DNA of 64,000 bases from Curtobacterium sp. MMLR14_010 (lineage in GTDB: Bacteria; Actinomycetota; Actinomycetes; Actinomycetales; Microbacteriaceae). Positions within the stretch are counted from its first letter, which is position 1; every line of letters starts with the position of its first letter. Positions 1 to 9,246 of this stretch are shown here, piece by piece. Both the position numbers and the translations under genes were made by a program. The notes beneath the pieces were generated by a model. The model did no database searches, had not been told where the DNA came from, and saw only the letters and a program-made list of their open reading frames with translations. Location: positions 151,677 through 215,676 of the forward strand of contig NZ_MJGV01000057.1 in assembly GCF_001865015.1 (NCBI RefSeq), in the 5' to 3' direction.

Positions 1-40
1 ACCAGCTGGTGGGGAGCCTCCTGTCCGTGGGGTGGCCGGC

Positions 41-727
41 TCAGTCGGCGAGGATCTGCAGGAGGTCCTTGCGGAGCTGGTCGACCTTGGCCGACGCGGC
101 CTTGACCTGCTCGTCGGTCGCGCTCGTGCGGTACATGTGCAGGACGCCCATGGTCTTGCGGAGCGCCTCGACGAACTCGCGCTGCGAGTCCGGCATGCCG
201 GGCGTGGACTCCCACGCGGCGGCGATCTCGTCGGCCTTGGCCTCGGCCTCGGCGCGACCGGCGTCGGTGAGCTCGAAGAGCGTCTTGCGGCCGTCGCCGG
301 TCGAGACGACGAGGTCCTCGTCGACGAGCTGCTGGAGCGTCGGGTAGACCGAGCCGGGGCTCGGCTTCCAGGCGCCACCGGTGCGTTCGGCGATCGTCTT
401 GATCACGGCGTAGCCGTTCTGGGGACCCTCGGCCAGCAGGCCGAGGATGGCGAGGCGGACGTCGCCGCGGCGACGACGCTCCCGACCGAAGCCGGGACCG
501 CCGAACCCGGGGCCGAAGCCCATGCCGGGTCCGAAGCCGCCGCGGCCGCCGAAGCCCATCGGGCCGGGGCCGAAGCCGCCGCGCCCGCCGTGCTCGCCGC
601 GGTCGCGGCCGGGGAAGCCGACGCCGTGGTGCGCGCGCCCGCCGCCGAAGCGGGGGCCGCGCGGTCCGGAGCCACGCTGGTCGTGGCGGTGGTCGTGCAT
701 GTTCTCGTGGTCGTCCATGGGGTGCAT
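41..727 (-). CDS. PadR-family transcriptional regulator with glycine/arginine-rich N-terminal tail
   Basis: A 228-residue protein. The C-terminal two thirds is a standard PadR winged helix followed by helices: RRGDVRLAILGLLAEGPQNG starts the HTH near residue 87, and the wing carries PSPGSVYPTLQQLVDE, the PadR hallmark. The first ~85 residues are unusual, being a His/Asp stretch followed by Gly-Arg-Phe-rich low complexity, probably disordered. PadR proteins are repressors, often of efflux or stress genes and usually autoregulated. The ATG start has a good ribosome site (GAGGAGTCACC), and an inverted repeat lies about 80 bases upstream. No partner gene follows within the window, so the target beyond autoregulation is unknown. 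Confidence 0.9.
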   Translation of the reverse strand: MHPMDDHENMHDHRHDQRGSGPRGPRFGGGRAHHGVGFPGRDRGEHGGRGGFGPGPMGFGGRGGFGPGMGFGPGFGGPGFGRERRRRGDVRLAILGLLAEGPQNGYAVIKTIAERTGGAWKPSPGSVYPTLQQLVDEDLVVSTGDGRKTLFELTDAGRAEAEAKADEIAAAWESTPGMPDSQREFVEALRKTMGVLHMYRTSATDEQVKAASAKVDQLRKDLLQILAD

Positions 728-807
728 GGTGACTCCTCTCGAGGGTCGTGGTGGAAGTGGGCTCGCGATCCGTTCCGGACTGTTCCGGCACTGTCGCGAT
801 GTAGTAA

Positions 808-827
808 CGATAGATCGGTAACTATCG
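808..827. promoter_or_regulatory. Inverted repeat in the PadR-lhr divergent region, candidate PadR operator
   Basis: CGATAG and CTATCG face each other with an 8-base spacer, inside an AT-richer patch (GTAGTAACGATAG...GGTAACTATCG) that stands out from the surrounding GC-rich DNA. It lies between the divergent padR-like gene and lhr, where an autoregulated PadR protein would bind. The palindrome is seen directly; its role is inferred. Confidence 0.5.
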
Positions 828-911
828 CTCTGTCAAGGGTCGTTCTCGGCAGGGTCCTCGTCTGGTCCTTGACGGGTGCTTGTCGGTGGCGGCGGGCAGG
901 ATGGGCGGACC

Positions 912-3900
912 ATGACGGACGTCCTCGAGCGCTTCTCCCCCGCCACCGCTGCGTGGTTCCGCGGCGCGTTCAGCGCCCCGACCGCGGCACAGTCCGGTGC
1001 GTGGGACGCCATCTCGACCGGGCGGCACGCGCTCGTCGTGGCTCCGACGGGGTCCGGCAAGACCCTCGCCTCGTTCCTGTGGTCGATCGACCGGCTCATC
1101 AGCTCGACGGACCACCCCGAGCCGAAGCAGCGCACGCGGGTGCTCTACATCTCGCCGCTGAAGGCCCTCGGCGTCGACGTCGAGCGGAACCTGCGCAGCC
1201 CGCTCGTCGGGATCACGCAGACGGCTCGCCGGCTCGGGCTCGAACCCCCGGACGTCACGGTCGGTGTCCGGAGCGGTGACACCCCGTCGTCCGACCGGCA
1301 GAAGCTGCTGCGGCTGCCCCCGGACATCCTCATCACCACGCCCGAGTCGCTCTACCTGATGCTGACGTCGAAGGCGCGGGAGACCCTGCTGAACGTCGAC
1401 ACCGTCATCGTCGACGAGGTCCACGCCGTCGCGTCGTCGAAGCGCGGGGCGCACCTGGCCGTCTCGCTCGAGCGGCTCGACGACCTGCTCGACAAGCCCG
1501 TGCAGCGCATCGGCCTGTCCGCCACCGTGCGCCCCGCAGAAGAGGTCGCCCGGTTCCTCGGCGGTCGCGCCCCGGTCGAGATCATCGCTCCGCCGGCGCA
1601 GAAGACCTTCGACCTGCGCGTCGTCGTGCCGGTCGACGACATGTCCGAGCTCGGGTCGCCGCCCGCCGGGTCGGACTCCTCGGACGCCCCGTCGAACGGC
1701 TCGATCTGGCCCCACGTCGAAGAGCGCGTGGTCGACCTGATCGAGGAGCACCGCTCGACGATCGTGTTCGCGAACTCCCGGCGGTTGGCCGAACGCCTGA
1801 CCGCCCGGCTGAACGAGATCCACGAGGAACGGGTGGTGGCAGCAGCCGGGGACGGCGTCCTGGTCCCCGCCGGGGCGTCACCCGACGACGTCGGGCTGCC
1901 GGGTGGGCGAGGGCAGTCGCCGGGGCGGGCGTCGGCGCACGCACCGGTCCCGCAGCAGACCCGTCCGCCGGCGGAGATGATCGGCTCGTCCGGCCAGACC
2001 GCCGGCGCCGTCCCGGTGCTCGCCCGGGCCCACCACGGGTCCGTGTCCAAGGACCAGCGCGCCATCATCGAGGACGACCTGAAGTCCGGGCGGCTGCGCT
2101 GCGTCGTGGCGACGAGTTCGCTCGAGCTCGGGATCGACATGGGCGAGGTCGACCTGGTCGTGCAGGTCGAGGCCCCGCCGTCGGTCGCCAGCGGCCTGCA
2201 GCGCGTCGGCCGTGCCGGGCACCAGGTCGGGGAGATCTCCCGCGGGGTGCTCTTCCCGAAGCACCGCGCCGACCTCGTGCACAGCGCCGTCACCGTCGAG
2301 CGCATGGTGTCCGGGCAGATCGAGTCCATCTCGGTGCCTGCGAACCCCCTCGACGTCCTGGCGCAGCACACCGTCGCCGCCGGGGCCGTCGACACCCTCG
2401 ACGTCGAGCACTGGTTCGAGCTCGTGCGCCGCAGTGCCCCGTTCAGCGGCCTGCCCCGCTCGGCGTTCGACGCCACGCTCGACCTGATCACCGGACGGTA
2501 CCCGAGCGACGAGTTCGCCGAGCTCCGTCCTCGTCTGGTGTGGGACCGCGTCCACGGCACGCTCACCGGGCGTCCTGGCGCCCAACGCCTGGCCGTGACG
2601 AGCGGTGGCACGATCCCCGACCGCGGCATGTTCGGCGTGTTCATGGTCGGCGAGAAGGCGTCCCGCGTCGGCGAGCTCGACGAGGAGATGGTCTACGAGT
2701 CCCGCGTGGGTGACGTCTTCGCCCTCGGTGCCACCAGCTGGCGCATCGAGGAGATCACCCACGACCGCGTGATCGTGAGCCCGGCGTTCGGGCAGCCCGG
2801 CCGGGTGCCGTTCTGGAAGGGCGACGGCATCGGGCGTCCCGCCGAGCTTGGGCGCGCGACCGGGGCCTACATCAGGGAGGTCGAGTCCGCTTCCGACGCC
2901 GATGCCCGCGCCCGGGTGTCCGCCGGCGGGCTCGACGAGCGGGCCGTGACGAACCTGCTGACCTTCCTGCGCGAGCAGCGGGCCGCCACCGGGCACGTGC
3001 CGAACGACACCACGCTCGTGGTCGAGCGCTTCCGCGACGAGCTCGGCGACTGGCGCCTGATCCTGCACTCCCCGTACGGCATGCAGGTCCACGCGCCGTG
3101 GGCCCTCGCCGTGGCGGCCCGACTCCGCGAACGGCACGGCATCGACGGCGACGCGATGGCCGCGGACGACGGCATCGTGGTGCGCATCCCCGAGACCGAC
3201 GCCGAACCCCCGGGGGCCGACCTGTTCGTCTTCGAGCGGGACGACCTCGAGGCCGTCGTGACGGACGAGGTCGGTGGCTCGGCGCTGTTCGCCGCCCGGT
3301 TCCGCGAGTGCGCCGCCCGCGCGCTGCTGCTCCCCCGGCGCGACCCCGGCCGACGCTCCCCGTTGTGGCAGCAGCGGCAGCGGGCGTCCCAGCTGCTCGA
3401 GGTCGCCCAGAAGTACCCGACCTTCCCGATCGTGCTCGAGACCGTGCGCGAGGTCCTGCAGGACGTCTACGACGTGCCGGCGCTGCTCGGCATCGCGGAC
3501 GAGATCGCCCGGCGCGGCATCCGACTCGTCGAGAGCGAGACCGCGACGCCGTCCCCCTTCGCCCGCTCGCTGCTGTTCGGGTACGTCGCCGCCTTCATGT
3601 ACGAGGGCGACTCCCCGCTGGCCGAACGCCGGGCGGCGGCACTGTCGCTCGACTCGACGCTCCTCAGCGAGCTGCTCGGTCGGGCGGAGCTCCGTGAACT
3701 CCTCGACCCGGCCGTGATCGCGTCGACCGAGCAGGACCTGCAGCGGCTCTCGCCGGACCGCCGAGCACGGGACACCGAGGGCCTGGTCGACGTCCTGCGT
3801 CTGGTCGGCGCGATCGACCTCGACGAGGCGGTCGACCGCAGCTGGCTCGCCACCGACGCTGACCGTCCGGCCGCTCGGGACACCCTCCGCACCACGCTCG

Positions 3901-5675
3901 AGGCACTCGAACGCGACCGCCGCGTGCTGTCGTTCTCCCACGCCGGGGCCACTCGCTGGGCCGTGATCGAAGACGCCGCCCGGCTCCGCGACGCCCTCGG
4001 GGTCCCCCTGCCGATCGGCGTCCCCACCGCGTTCATCGAGCCCGTCGCCGACCCGCTCGGTGACCTGGTCGGCCGGTACGCCAGGTCGCACGGGCCGTTC
4101 GCCGCGCAGGACGCCGCCTCGCGCCTGGGGCTCGGGATCGCCGTCGTGCAGGACACCCTGCGTCGCCTGGTCGCCGACCGCCGCCTGGTCGAGGGCGAGT
4201 TCCGCCCGGACCGCCAGGGCGCCGAGTGGTGCGACGCCGAGGTGCTGCGACGGATCCGCACGCGGTCGCTCGCAGCGCTCCGGCACGAGGTGGAGCCGGT
4301 CTCGTCGGACACCCTCGCCCGGTTCCTGCCCGCGTGGCAGCACGTCCGGACACCGGGCACCCGCGGTGGGCTGCGTGGGATCGACGGCGTGCTCCAGGTC
4401 ATCGACCAGCTCGCTGGCGTCGCCCTGCCCGCCAGCGCGTGGGAGTCCCTCGTCCTGCCCGTCCGGGTGTCGGACTACGCGCCGAGCATGCTCGACGAGC
4501 TCACCGCCACGGGCGAGGTCCTGTGGTCCGGCGGCGGCACCCTGCCCGGCAACGACGGCTGGGTGCGGCTGCACCTGGCGGACACCGCCGCGACGACGCT
4601 GGCCGAGCCCTCGGGCGACGAGACCACCGAGCTGCAGCGTGACGTGCTCGGAGCCCTGGCCGGCGGCGGCGCGTACTTCTTCCGGCAGCTCGGACAGGCC
4701 GTCGGCAGCACCGACGACGCGGCCCTGACCACGGCGCTCTGGGACCTCGTCTGGGGCGGACAGATCACGAACGACACCTTCGCGCCACTGCGGGCGATGC
4801 TCGGCGGACGCGCCAAGAGCACCACCGCGCCGCGCACCCGGGCCTACCGCGGCCGTCGCCGCCCGACGCTGCCCACGCAGTCCGGTCCGCCGAGCGTGGG
4901 TGGCCGCTGGTCGCTGCTGCCGCTCGCCGAGGCCGACGCCACCGTGCGGGCAGCGGCGACGGCGGAGCAGCTGCTCGAGCGGTACGGGGTCGTCACCCGC
5001 GGCGCCGTGCAGGTCGAGGGCGTGCGGGGCGGGTTCGCCGGCGTGTACCGGGTCCTCGCTCGGTTCGAGGAGTCCGGTCGGGCCCGCCGCGGGTACTTCA
5101 TCGAGGGGCTCGGGGCGGCACAGTTCGCGACCAGTCCGACGATCGACCGCCTGCGGACCTACGCCAGGGACCTCGACGAGGACGAGCGCGCGAACCCCGA
5201 CCGGGTGCGCGAGGTCATCACCCTGGCGGCGACGGACCCGGCCAACCCCTACGGGGCGTCGCTGCCGTGGCCGACGGACGGAGATGCTTCCGCGGACGCG
5301 TCGGCGGATGCGCCCGAGGCCGGTGTCGCCGCAGGCGCTCCGTCGGCGACTGCGCCTACCGCTGGCGCCGGGGCCGCCGCCAAGACCCCGCGCGGGCACC
5401 GACCCGGTCGGAAGGCCGGCGCTCTCGTGGTGCTCGTCGACGGCGAGCTGGGCGTGTACGTCGAGCGCGGGGGCAAGTCCGTGCTGACGTTCACCGAGGA
5501 CGCCGCCGACCTCACCGCCGCCGCGACCTCGATCGCCACGACCGTCCGGACCGGGCTCGGCAAGCTCTCGGTCGAACGGGTGAACGGCGTCTTCGTGCTG
5601 GAGTCCCCGTTCGGCGACGCCCTGCGCAGTGCCGGCTTCACCGCGACTCCGCAGGGGGTGCGGCTCCGTGCCTGA
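912..5675 (+). CDS. lhr: ATP-dependent helicase Lhr, large superfamily 2 form
   Basis: About 1,587 residues, the usual length of the long bacterial Lhr. It is a 3'-5' DNA/RNA-DNA helicase implicated in DNA repair and acts in the cytoplasm. Helicase motifs are in order: Walker A APTGSGKT near residues 43-50, DEVHAV near 168, SSLELGIDMG near 401 and the QRVGRAGH arginine-finger motif near 430, followed by the large winged-helix/beta-barrel Lhr-C region. The ATG at 912 (MTDVLERFSP) was chosen over an upstream in-frame GTG because it matches where family members begin. An Ala-rich insert near residues 1455-1495, before the last domain, is low complexity. The stop overlaps the start of nei by 8 bases, so the two repair genes are coupled. 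Confidence 0.96.
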   Translation: MTDVLERFSPATAAWFRGAFSAPTAAQSGAWDAISTGRHALVVAPTGSGKTLASFLWSIDRLISSTDHPEPKQRTRVLYISPLKALGVDVERNLRSPLVGITQTARRLGLEPPDVTVGVRSGDTPSSDRQKLLRLPPDILITTPESLYLMLTSKARETLLNVDTVIVDEVHAVASSKRGAHLAVSLERLDDLLDKPVQRIGLSATVRPAEEVARFLGGRAPVEIIAPPAQKTFDLRVVVPVDDMSELGSPPAGSDSSDAPSNGSIWPHVEERVVDLIEEHRSTIVFANSRRLAERLTARLNEIHEERVVAAAGDGVLVPAGASPDDVGLPGGRGQSPGRASAHAPVPQQTRPPAEMIGSSGQTAGAVPVLARAHHGSVSKDQRAIIEDDLKSGRLRCVVATSSLELGIDMGEVDLVVQVEAPPSVASGLQRVGRAGHQVGEISRGVLFPKHRADLVHSAVTVERMVSGQIESISVPANPLDVLAQHTVAAGAVDTLDVEHWFELVRRSAPFSGLPRSAFDATLDLITGRYPSDEFAELRPRLVWDRVHGTLTGRPGAQRLAVTSGGTIPDRGMFGVFMVGEKASRVGELDEEMVYESRVGDVFALGATSWRIEEITHDRVIVSPAFGQPGRVPFWKGDGIGRPAELGRATGAYIREVESASDADARARVSAGGLDERAVTNLLTFLREQRAATGHVPNDTTLVVERFRDELGDWRLILHSPYGMQVHAPWALAVAARLRERHGIDGDAMAADDGIVVRIPETDAEPPGADLFVFERDDLEAVVTDEVGGSALFAARFRECAARALLLPRRDPGRRSPLWQQRQRASQLLEVAQKYPTFPIVLETVREVLQDVYDVPALLGIADEIARRGIRLVESETATPSPFARSLLFGYVAAFMYEGDSPLAERRAAALSLDSTLLSELLGRAELRELLDPAVIASTEQDLQRLSPDRRARDTEGLVDVLRLVGAIDLDEAVDRSWLATDADRPAARDTLRTTLEALERDRRVLSFSHAGATRWAVIEDAARLRDALGVPLPIGVPTAFIEPVADPLGDLVGRYARSHGPFAAQDAASRLGLGIAVVQDTLRRLVADRRLVEGEFRPDRQGAEWCDAEVLRRIRTRSLAALRHEVEPVSSDTLARFLPAWQHVRTPGTRGGLRGIDGVLQVIDQLAGVALPASAWESLVLPVRVSDYAPSMLDELTATGEVLWSGGGTLPGNDGWVRLHLADTAATTLAEPSGDETTELQRDVLGALAGGGAYFFRQLGQAVGSTDDAALTTALWDLVWGGQITNDTFAPLRAMLGGRAKSTTAPRTRAYRGRRRPTLPTQSGPPSVGGRWSLLPLAEADATVRAAATAEQLLERYGVVTRGAVQVEGVRGGFAGVYRVLARFEESGRARRGYFIEGLGAAQFATSPTIDRLRTYARDLDEDERANPDRVREVITLAATDPANPYGASLPWPTDGDASADASADAPEAGVAAGAPSATAPTAGAGAAAKTPRGHRPGRKAGALVVLVDGELGVYVERGGKSVLTFTEDAADLTAAATSIATTVRTGLGKLSVERVNGVFVLESPFGDALRSAGFTATPQGVRLRA

Positions 5676-6447
5676 GGGCGACACCGTCTACCGCGCCGCC
5701 CACCGCCTGCACACGGCGCTGGCAGGCAAGGTCCTGACGCGCAGCGACTTCCGCGTGCCGGCGTTCGCCACGCTCGACCTGGTCGGCCGGACCGTGGACG
5801 AGGTCGTGCCGCGGGGCAAGCACATCCTGCACCGGATCGGCGACCTGACCGTCCACTCGCACCTGAAGATGGAGGGCCGCTGGGACGTCTACGCGCCCGG
5901 CGACCGCTGGCGACGACCGGCACACCAGGCCCGGGCCGTGCTCGACGCCGAGGACGTCTCGACCGTGGGCTTCACCCTCGGGGTGCTCGAGGTCGTAGCC
6001 CGCGACCAGGAGTCCGAGATCGTCGGGTACCTCGGCCCGGACCTGCTCGGGCCCGACTGGGACGCCGCCGTCGCCGAGGCGAACCTCGTCGCCGATCCCG
6101 AGCGGCCCATCGGTCTTGCGCTGCTGGACCAGCGGGTGCTCGCCGGCCTCGGCAACGTCTACCGGAACGAGCTCTGTTTCCTCCGCGGCGTCCTGCCCAC
6201 CCGACCTGCCGGCGAGGTCGAGGACCCGACGCGGATGATCGCCCTGGCGCACCGGCTCATCCTGACGAACCGCGACCGCAGCGCCCGTGTGACCACCGGG
6301 GTCGACCGACCCGGCCGCCGCTTCTGGGTCTACGGCCGCGACCGGAAGCCCTGCCTGCGCTGTCGGACGCCCATCCGTCGGGGTGAGCTCGGCGAGTCCG
6401 ACCTGACGCTCCGAGACACCTACTGGTGTCCGCGCTGCCAGTCCTGA
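5668..6447 (+). CDS. nei: DNA glycosylase/AP lyase, endonuclease VIII (Nei) family
   Basis: A 259-residue base-excision enzyme removing oxidised pyrimidines and nicking AP sites. The GTG at 5668 gives MPEGDTVYRAA: the invariant Pro2 (Schiff-base nucleophile) and Glu3 sit at the mature N-terminus, which fixes the start. The beta-lysine appears in RGKHIL near residue 50, the H2TH region in LGNVYRNE near 167, and a C-terminal zinc finger CLRC...CPRC carries the intercalating arginine context. This is the Nei2-type seen beside lhr in many actinobacteria. It overlaps lhr by 8 bases, so the two are likely co-translated as a repair operon. Confidence 0.95.
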   Translation: MPEGDTVYRAAHRLHTALAGKVLTRSDFRVPAFATLDLVGRTVDEVVPRGKHILHRIGDLTVHSHLKMEGRWDVYAPGDRWRRPAHQARAVLDAEDVSTVGFTLGVLEVVARDQESEIVGYLGPDLLGPDWDAAVAEANLVADPERPIGLALLDQRVLAGLGNVYRNELCFLRGVLPTRPAGEVEDPTRMIALAHRLILTNRDRSARVTTGVDRPGRRFWVYGRDRKPCLRCRTPIRRGELGESDLTLRDTYWCPRCQS

Positions 6448-6475
6448 CGGGGTCGGCACCGGCGCTGTTGCTACA

Positions 6476-6515
6476 GGTGCTGGTGCTGGTGCTGGTGCTG
6501 GTGCTGGTGCTGGTG
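6476..6515 (+). repeat. Hexanucleotide tandem repeat (GGTGCT), about 6.7 copies
   Basis: Six perfect GGTGCT units plus a partial seventh lie in the short gap between the convergent nei and aldo-keto reductase genes. Read either way the repeat is open in several frames but joins no recognisable domain. Such a perfect microsatellite is prone to slippage and could vary in copy number between strains. Confidence 0.9.
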
Positions 6516-6530
6516 AGCCTGCGCCGCGGG

Positions 6531-7568
6531 TCAAACGGCGGCGGGTCGGTCCTCGACGGGACGACGACGAAGCCCCGCCCGCAGGACCGCCGGCGGCTCG
6601 TACTGCTGGTCGAGGCGCCCGACGTCGGTGCCCGGCGGGACGATGGCGTCGATGCGGTCGAGCACCTCGTCGGAGAGCACCACGTCGGCCCCGGCGAGCA
6701 GGTCGTCGAGCTGCTCCATCGACCGCGGGCCGATCAGCGCGCTCGTCACACCCGGGTGGGCGATCGCGAACGCCAGGGCCAGGTGGGTCATCCGGATGCC
6801 GGTCTCCTTGGACAGCGCCACGATCTGCTCGACGGCCTCGATGCGGCGCTCGTCCTGGTTGTGGCGGAACATGCCGACCCGCGCCAGGTCGCTGTCCTGG
6901 CCCTTCCGGAACCGCCCGGTCAGGATGCCGCCGGCGAGCGGGCTCCACACGAGCGTGCCCATGCCGTACCGCTGGGCGACCGGCAGGACCTCGCGCTCGA
7001 TGCCGCGGTTGAGGATCGAGTAGGTCGACTGCTCCGTGCGGAAGCGCTCCAGGCCCCGGCGCTCCGACGTCCACTGCGCCTCCACCTGCATCGACGCGGG
7101 GAAGTCCGACGTGCCGATCATCCGGACCTTGCCGCTCCGGACCAGGTCGGTGAGGGCGGACAGGGTCTCCTCGACGTCCACCGTGTCGTCGGGTCGGTGC
7201 GCCTGGTACAGGTCGATGTGGTCCGTCTGCAGTCGGCGCAGCGAGTCCTCGACCGCACGCATGACCCAGCGGCGGGAGTTGCCCCGCCGGTTCGGGTCGT
7301 CACCCATCGGACCGTGGAACTTCGTGGCGAGCACGACGTCGTCGCGTCGGCCCTTGAGCGCCTTGCCGAGGAGCTCCTCCGAGCCGCCCTGGGAGTAGCG
7401 GTCGGCGGTGTCGATCAGGTTGATGCCGGCGTCGAGCGCGCGGTGCACGATGCGGATCGAGTCCTGTTCGTCGCCGTTGCCGATGCGGCCATCGGTGCCG
7501 AGCATCATGGCGCCGAGGGCGAAGGGGCTGACCTGGACGCCGGTCTGGCCGAGGGTGCGGTACTGCAT
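6531..7568 (-). CDS. Aldo/keto reductase
   Basis: A 345-residue TIM-barrel NADPH-dependent oxidoreductase. The catalytic tetrad is visible: Asp and Tyr in NLIDTADRYSQGG, Lys in LATKFHG and His in YQAHRPDD, with the C-terminal cofactor motif SALIGPRSMEQLDD. Closest in style to YghZ/Gas1-like or IolS-like soluble reductases of Actinobacteria; the substrate cannot be told. It is transcribed divergently from a TetR regulator, with palindromes between them, so TetR control is likely. The C-terminal ~20 residues are Arg/Pro-rich and non-conserved. Confidence 0.93.
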   Translation of the reverse strand: MQYRTLGQTGVQVSPFALGAMMLGTDGRIGNGDEQDSIRIVHRALDAGINLIDTADRYSQGGSEELLGKALKGRRDDVVLATKFHGPMGDDPNRRGNSRRWVMRAVEDSLRRLQTDHIDLYQAHRPDDTVDVEETLSALTDLVRSGKVRMIGTSDFPASMQVEAQWTSERRGLERFRTEQSTYSILNRGIEREVLPVAQRYGMGTLVWSPLAGGILTGRFRKGQDSDLARVGMFRHNQDERRIEAVEQIVALSKETGIRMTHLALAFAIAHPGVTSALIGPRSMEQLDDLLAGADVVLSDEVLDRIDAIVPPGTDVGRLDQQYEPPAVLRAGLRRRPVEDRPAAV

Positions 7569-7624
7569 GGGTTCCTCCTGTCGATGGCGTCCCGAGTCGC
7601 GGTGCCGTATCGTGGTCCGAACTG

Positions 7625-7660
7625 GAACGTTCTTCCGGAACTATACGGAACGCTGTTCCG
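7625..7660. promoter_or_regulatory. Cluster of palindromes between reductase and TetR gene, candidate TetR operator
   Basis: Three palindromes follow one another: GAACGTTC (7625-7632), TTCCGGAA (7633-7640) and CGGAACGCTGTTCCG (7646-7660). All share a GGAAC/GTTCC half-site, as expected for a dimeric TetR-family operator placed to control both divergent genes. The pattern is seen directly; binding is inferred. Confidence 0.6.
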
Positions 7661-7703
7661 TTTGCGCAACACCCCGTTGTCCGCCCCGTCCACCAGGAGC
7701 CCC

Positions 7704-8249
7704 ATGCGCGCCGACGCCCGCCGCAACCTCGACGCGCTGACCGACGCCGCGAAGGCCGTGTTCGCCAGCGACGGTGTCGACGCCCCCGCGAAGGTGATCG
7801 CCGACCGTGCCGGTGTCGGTGTCGGCACGCTCTACCGCCACTTCCCGCAGCGCTCCGACCTGGTGGTGGCGGTCTTCCGGAACGCGGTCGAGGCCTGCGC
7901 GGACGCTGCCGACGACCTCGCCGCCCGGAACACCCCGGACGCGGCACTCGGACTGTGGCTGCAGCGGTTCACCGAGTTCGTCGCGACGAAGCGCGGGCTC
8001 GCCGCCGCCCTCCACTCGGGCGACCCGGCGTTCGAGGCGCTGCCCGCCTACTTCATCGGTCGGCTCGGCGACGCACTGACGGGGCTGCTCGACGCCGCCG
8101 CGGCCGCCGGCACCATCAGCGCCGACGTCGACGCCCCGCAGCTCCTGCGCGCGGTGGCCGACCTCTGCCACGGCTCACCCAGCCCGGAGCACAGCCAGCG
8201 CATGGTCGCCCTGCTCGTGGACGGCCTGCGCTACCGCGCCACGGTCTGA
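7704..8249 (+). CDS. TetR-family transcriptional regulator
   Basis: A 181-residue repressor. Its N-terminal HTH (ADRAGVGVGTLYRHFPQRSDL, residues ~32-52) is the TetR signature, followed by a ligand-binding helical domain of the type common to actinobacterial regulators paired with reductases. The ATG at 7704 is preceded by CAGGAGCCCC, a good ribosome site, and starts at the usual distance before the HTH. It faces the aldo/keto reductase and most likely represses it. Its 3' end overlaps the convergent LysR gene by 19 bases. Confidence 0.92.
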   Translation: MRADARRNLDALTDAAKAVFASDGVDAPAKVIADRAGVGVGTLYRHFPQRSDLVVAVFRNAVEACADAADDLAARNTPDAALGLWLQRFTEFVATKRGLAAALHSGDPAFEALPAYFIGRLGDALTGLLDAAAAAGTISADVDAPQLLRAVADLCHGSPSPEHSQRMVALLVDGLRYRATV

Positions 8250-9178
8250 CGACCGCCGGACCCCGGCGGGTGCAGCCGCTCGGCCGCCGTCGCCCGCACG
8301 GCGTCGGTCACCCGCTCGAGCAACGGGGACGCCAGGTTCCACCGCTGCCACCAGAGTGCGACGTCCGCACGGCGCCCGGGGGTGAGCTCCACCAGGGCAC
8401 CCCGTTCAACGGCGTCGAGACACTGGGCCTCCGGCAGGAGTCCCCACCCGAAGCCGAGCTCCACCGCTCGCGCGAAGTCCGCGGACGTGGGGACGAAGTG
8501 CCGCGGTCCCCGGGGAGCGTGCCCGACGACCCGGCGGAGGAATCCCTGCTGCAGGTCGTCGTCGTGGTCGTAGTCCACGAGCGGCACCCGGTCGAGCCGC
8601 TGCAGCATCCGCCGCTCGGAGTCGGCGCCGGCGAGGTAGCGGTCGACGAACGCGGGCGAGGCCACCGCCCGGTACCGGTCGATGCCGAGCGCGACGGACG
8701 AGCAGCCCTGCACGGGTTCCGACTCCGCCGTGACCGCCGCCATCACCGTGCCGGACCGCAGGAGCTCGGCCGTGCGGTCCTGGTCCTCGCGGTGCAGGTC
8801 GAAGACGACCTCGGTGTCCCGACGGACGATCGCCAGGGCGTCGAGGAACCAGGTGCCGAGCGAGTCCGCGTTCACCGCGAGCGGGATCGAGGGGACCCGG
8901 TCCTCGTCGTCCGTGTCCACGCCGCCGAGGTCGCGCGCCGTCTCCTCGTCGAGCAGGCGGACCTGCCGGGCATGCCGCAGCACGACGGCGCCGTCGGGCG
9001 TCGGCACGATCGGCGTCGTCCGCTGCAGCAGGACGCGGCCGACGAGCTGCTCCATCGCCTTGACCCGCTGTGAGACCGCCGACGGGGTGATCGACAGCGC
9101 ACGCGCTGCGGCGTCGAACGTGCCGAGGTCGACCGCCGTCAGGAGGGTCTCGAGGTGTTCGCGCTGGAAGCGGAGCAT
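8231..9178 (-). CDS. lysG: LysR-family regulator, LysG/ArgP type
   Basis: A 315-residue LysR regulator with the N-terminal HTH (residues ~15-45, FDAAARALSITPSAVSQRVK) and effector domain. The ArgP/LysG subfamily is supported by LQRTTPIVPTPDG after the HTH and by the divergent LysE exporter, the arrangement known from Corynebacterium lysG-lysE. LysG activates the exporter when intracellular lysine or arginine is high. The sequence lists intact HTH and effector regions; the last ~15 residues are disordered-looking. The ATG at 9178 is the natural start. Confidence 0.92.
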   Translation of the reverse strand: MLRFQREHLETLLTAVDLGTFDAAARALSITPSAVSQRVKAMEQLVGRVLLQRTTPIVPTPDGAVVLRHARQVRLLDEETARDLGGVDTDDEDRVPSIPLAVNADSLGTWFLDALAIVRRDTEVVFDLHREDQDRTAELLRSGTVMAAVTAESEPVQGCSSVALGIDRYRAVASPAFVDRYLAGADSERRMLQRLDRVPLVDYDHDDDLQQGFLRRVVGHAPRGPRHFVPTSADFARAVELGFGWGLLPEAQCLDAVERGALVELTPGRRADVALWWQRWNLASPLLERVTDAVRATAAERLHPPGSGGRQTVAR

Positions 9179-9246
9179 GAGCCGAGCTTACGGCGCACCA
9201 GGAACGTGAGCTGTCCTGCATGACGTCAACCTCGTACCGTCGTCCT
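9179..9246. promoter_or_regulatory. Divergent lysG-lysE control region
   Basis: Only about 68 bases separate the lysG start from the preferred GTG start of lysE. By analogy with the corynebacterial system, the LysG operator and both promoters must lie here. No convincing T-N11-A palindrome was resolved by eye, so only the region is called. Confidence 0.45.

Noticed and set aside
1878..5684. 1,268-codon open frame antisense to lhr
   Set aside because: Composition is low-complexity and Arg/Gly/Val-biased, typical of the antisense frame of a high-GC gene. The + strand has all Lhr motifs.
6476..6515. Possible CRISPR-like repeat
   Set aside because: The units are six bases without spacers. It is a simple microsatellite.
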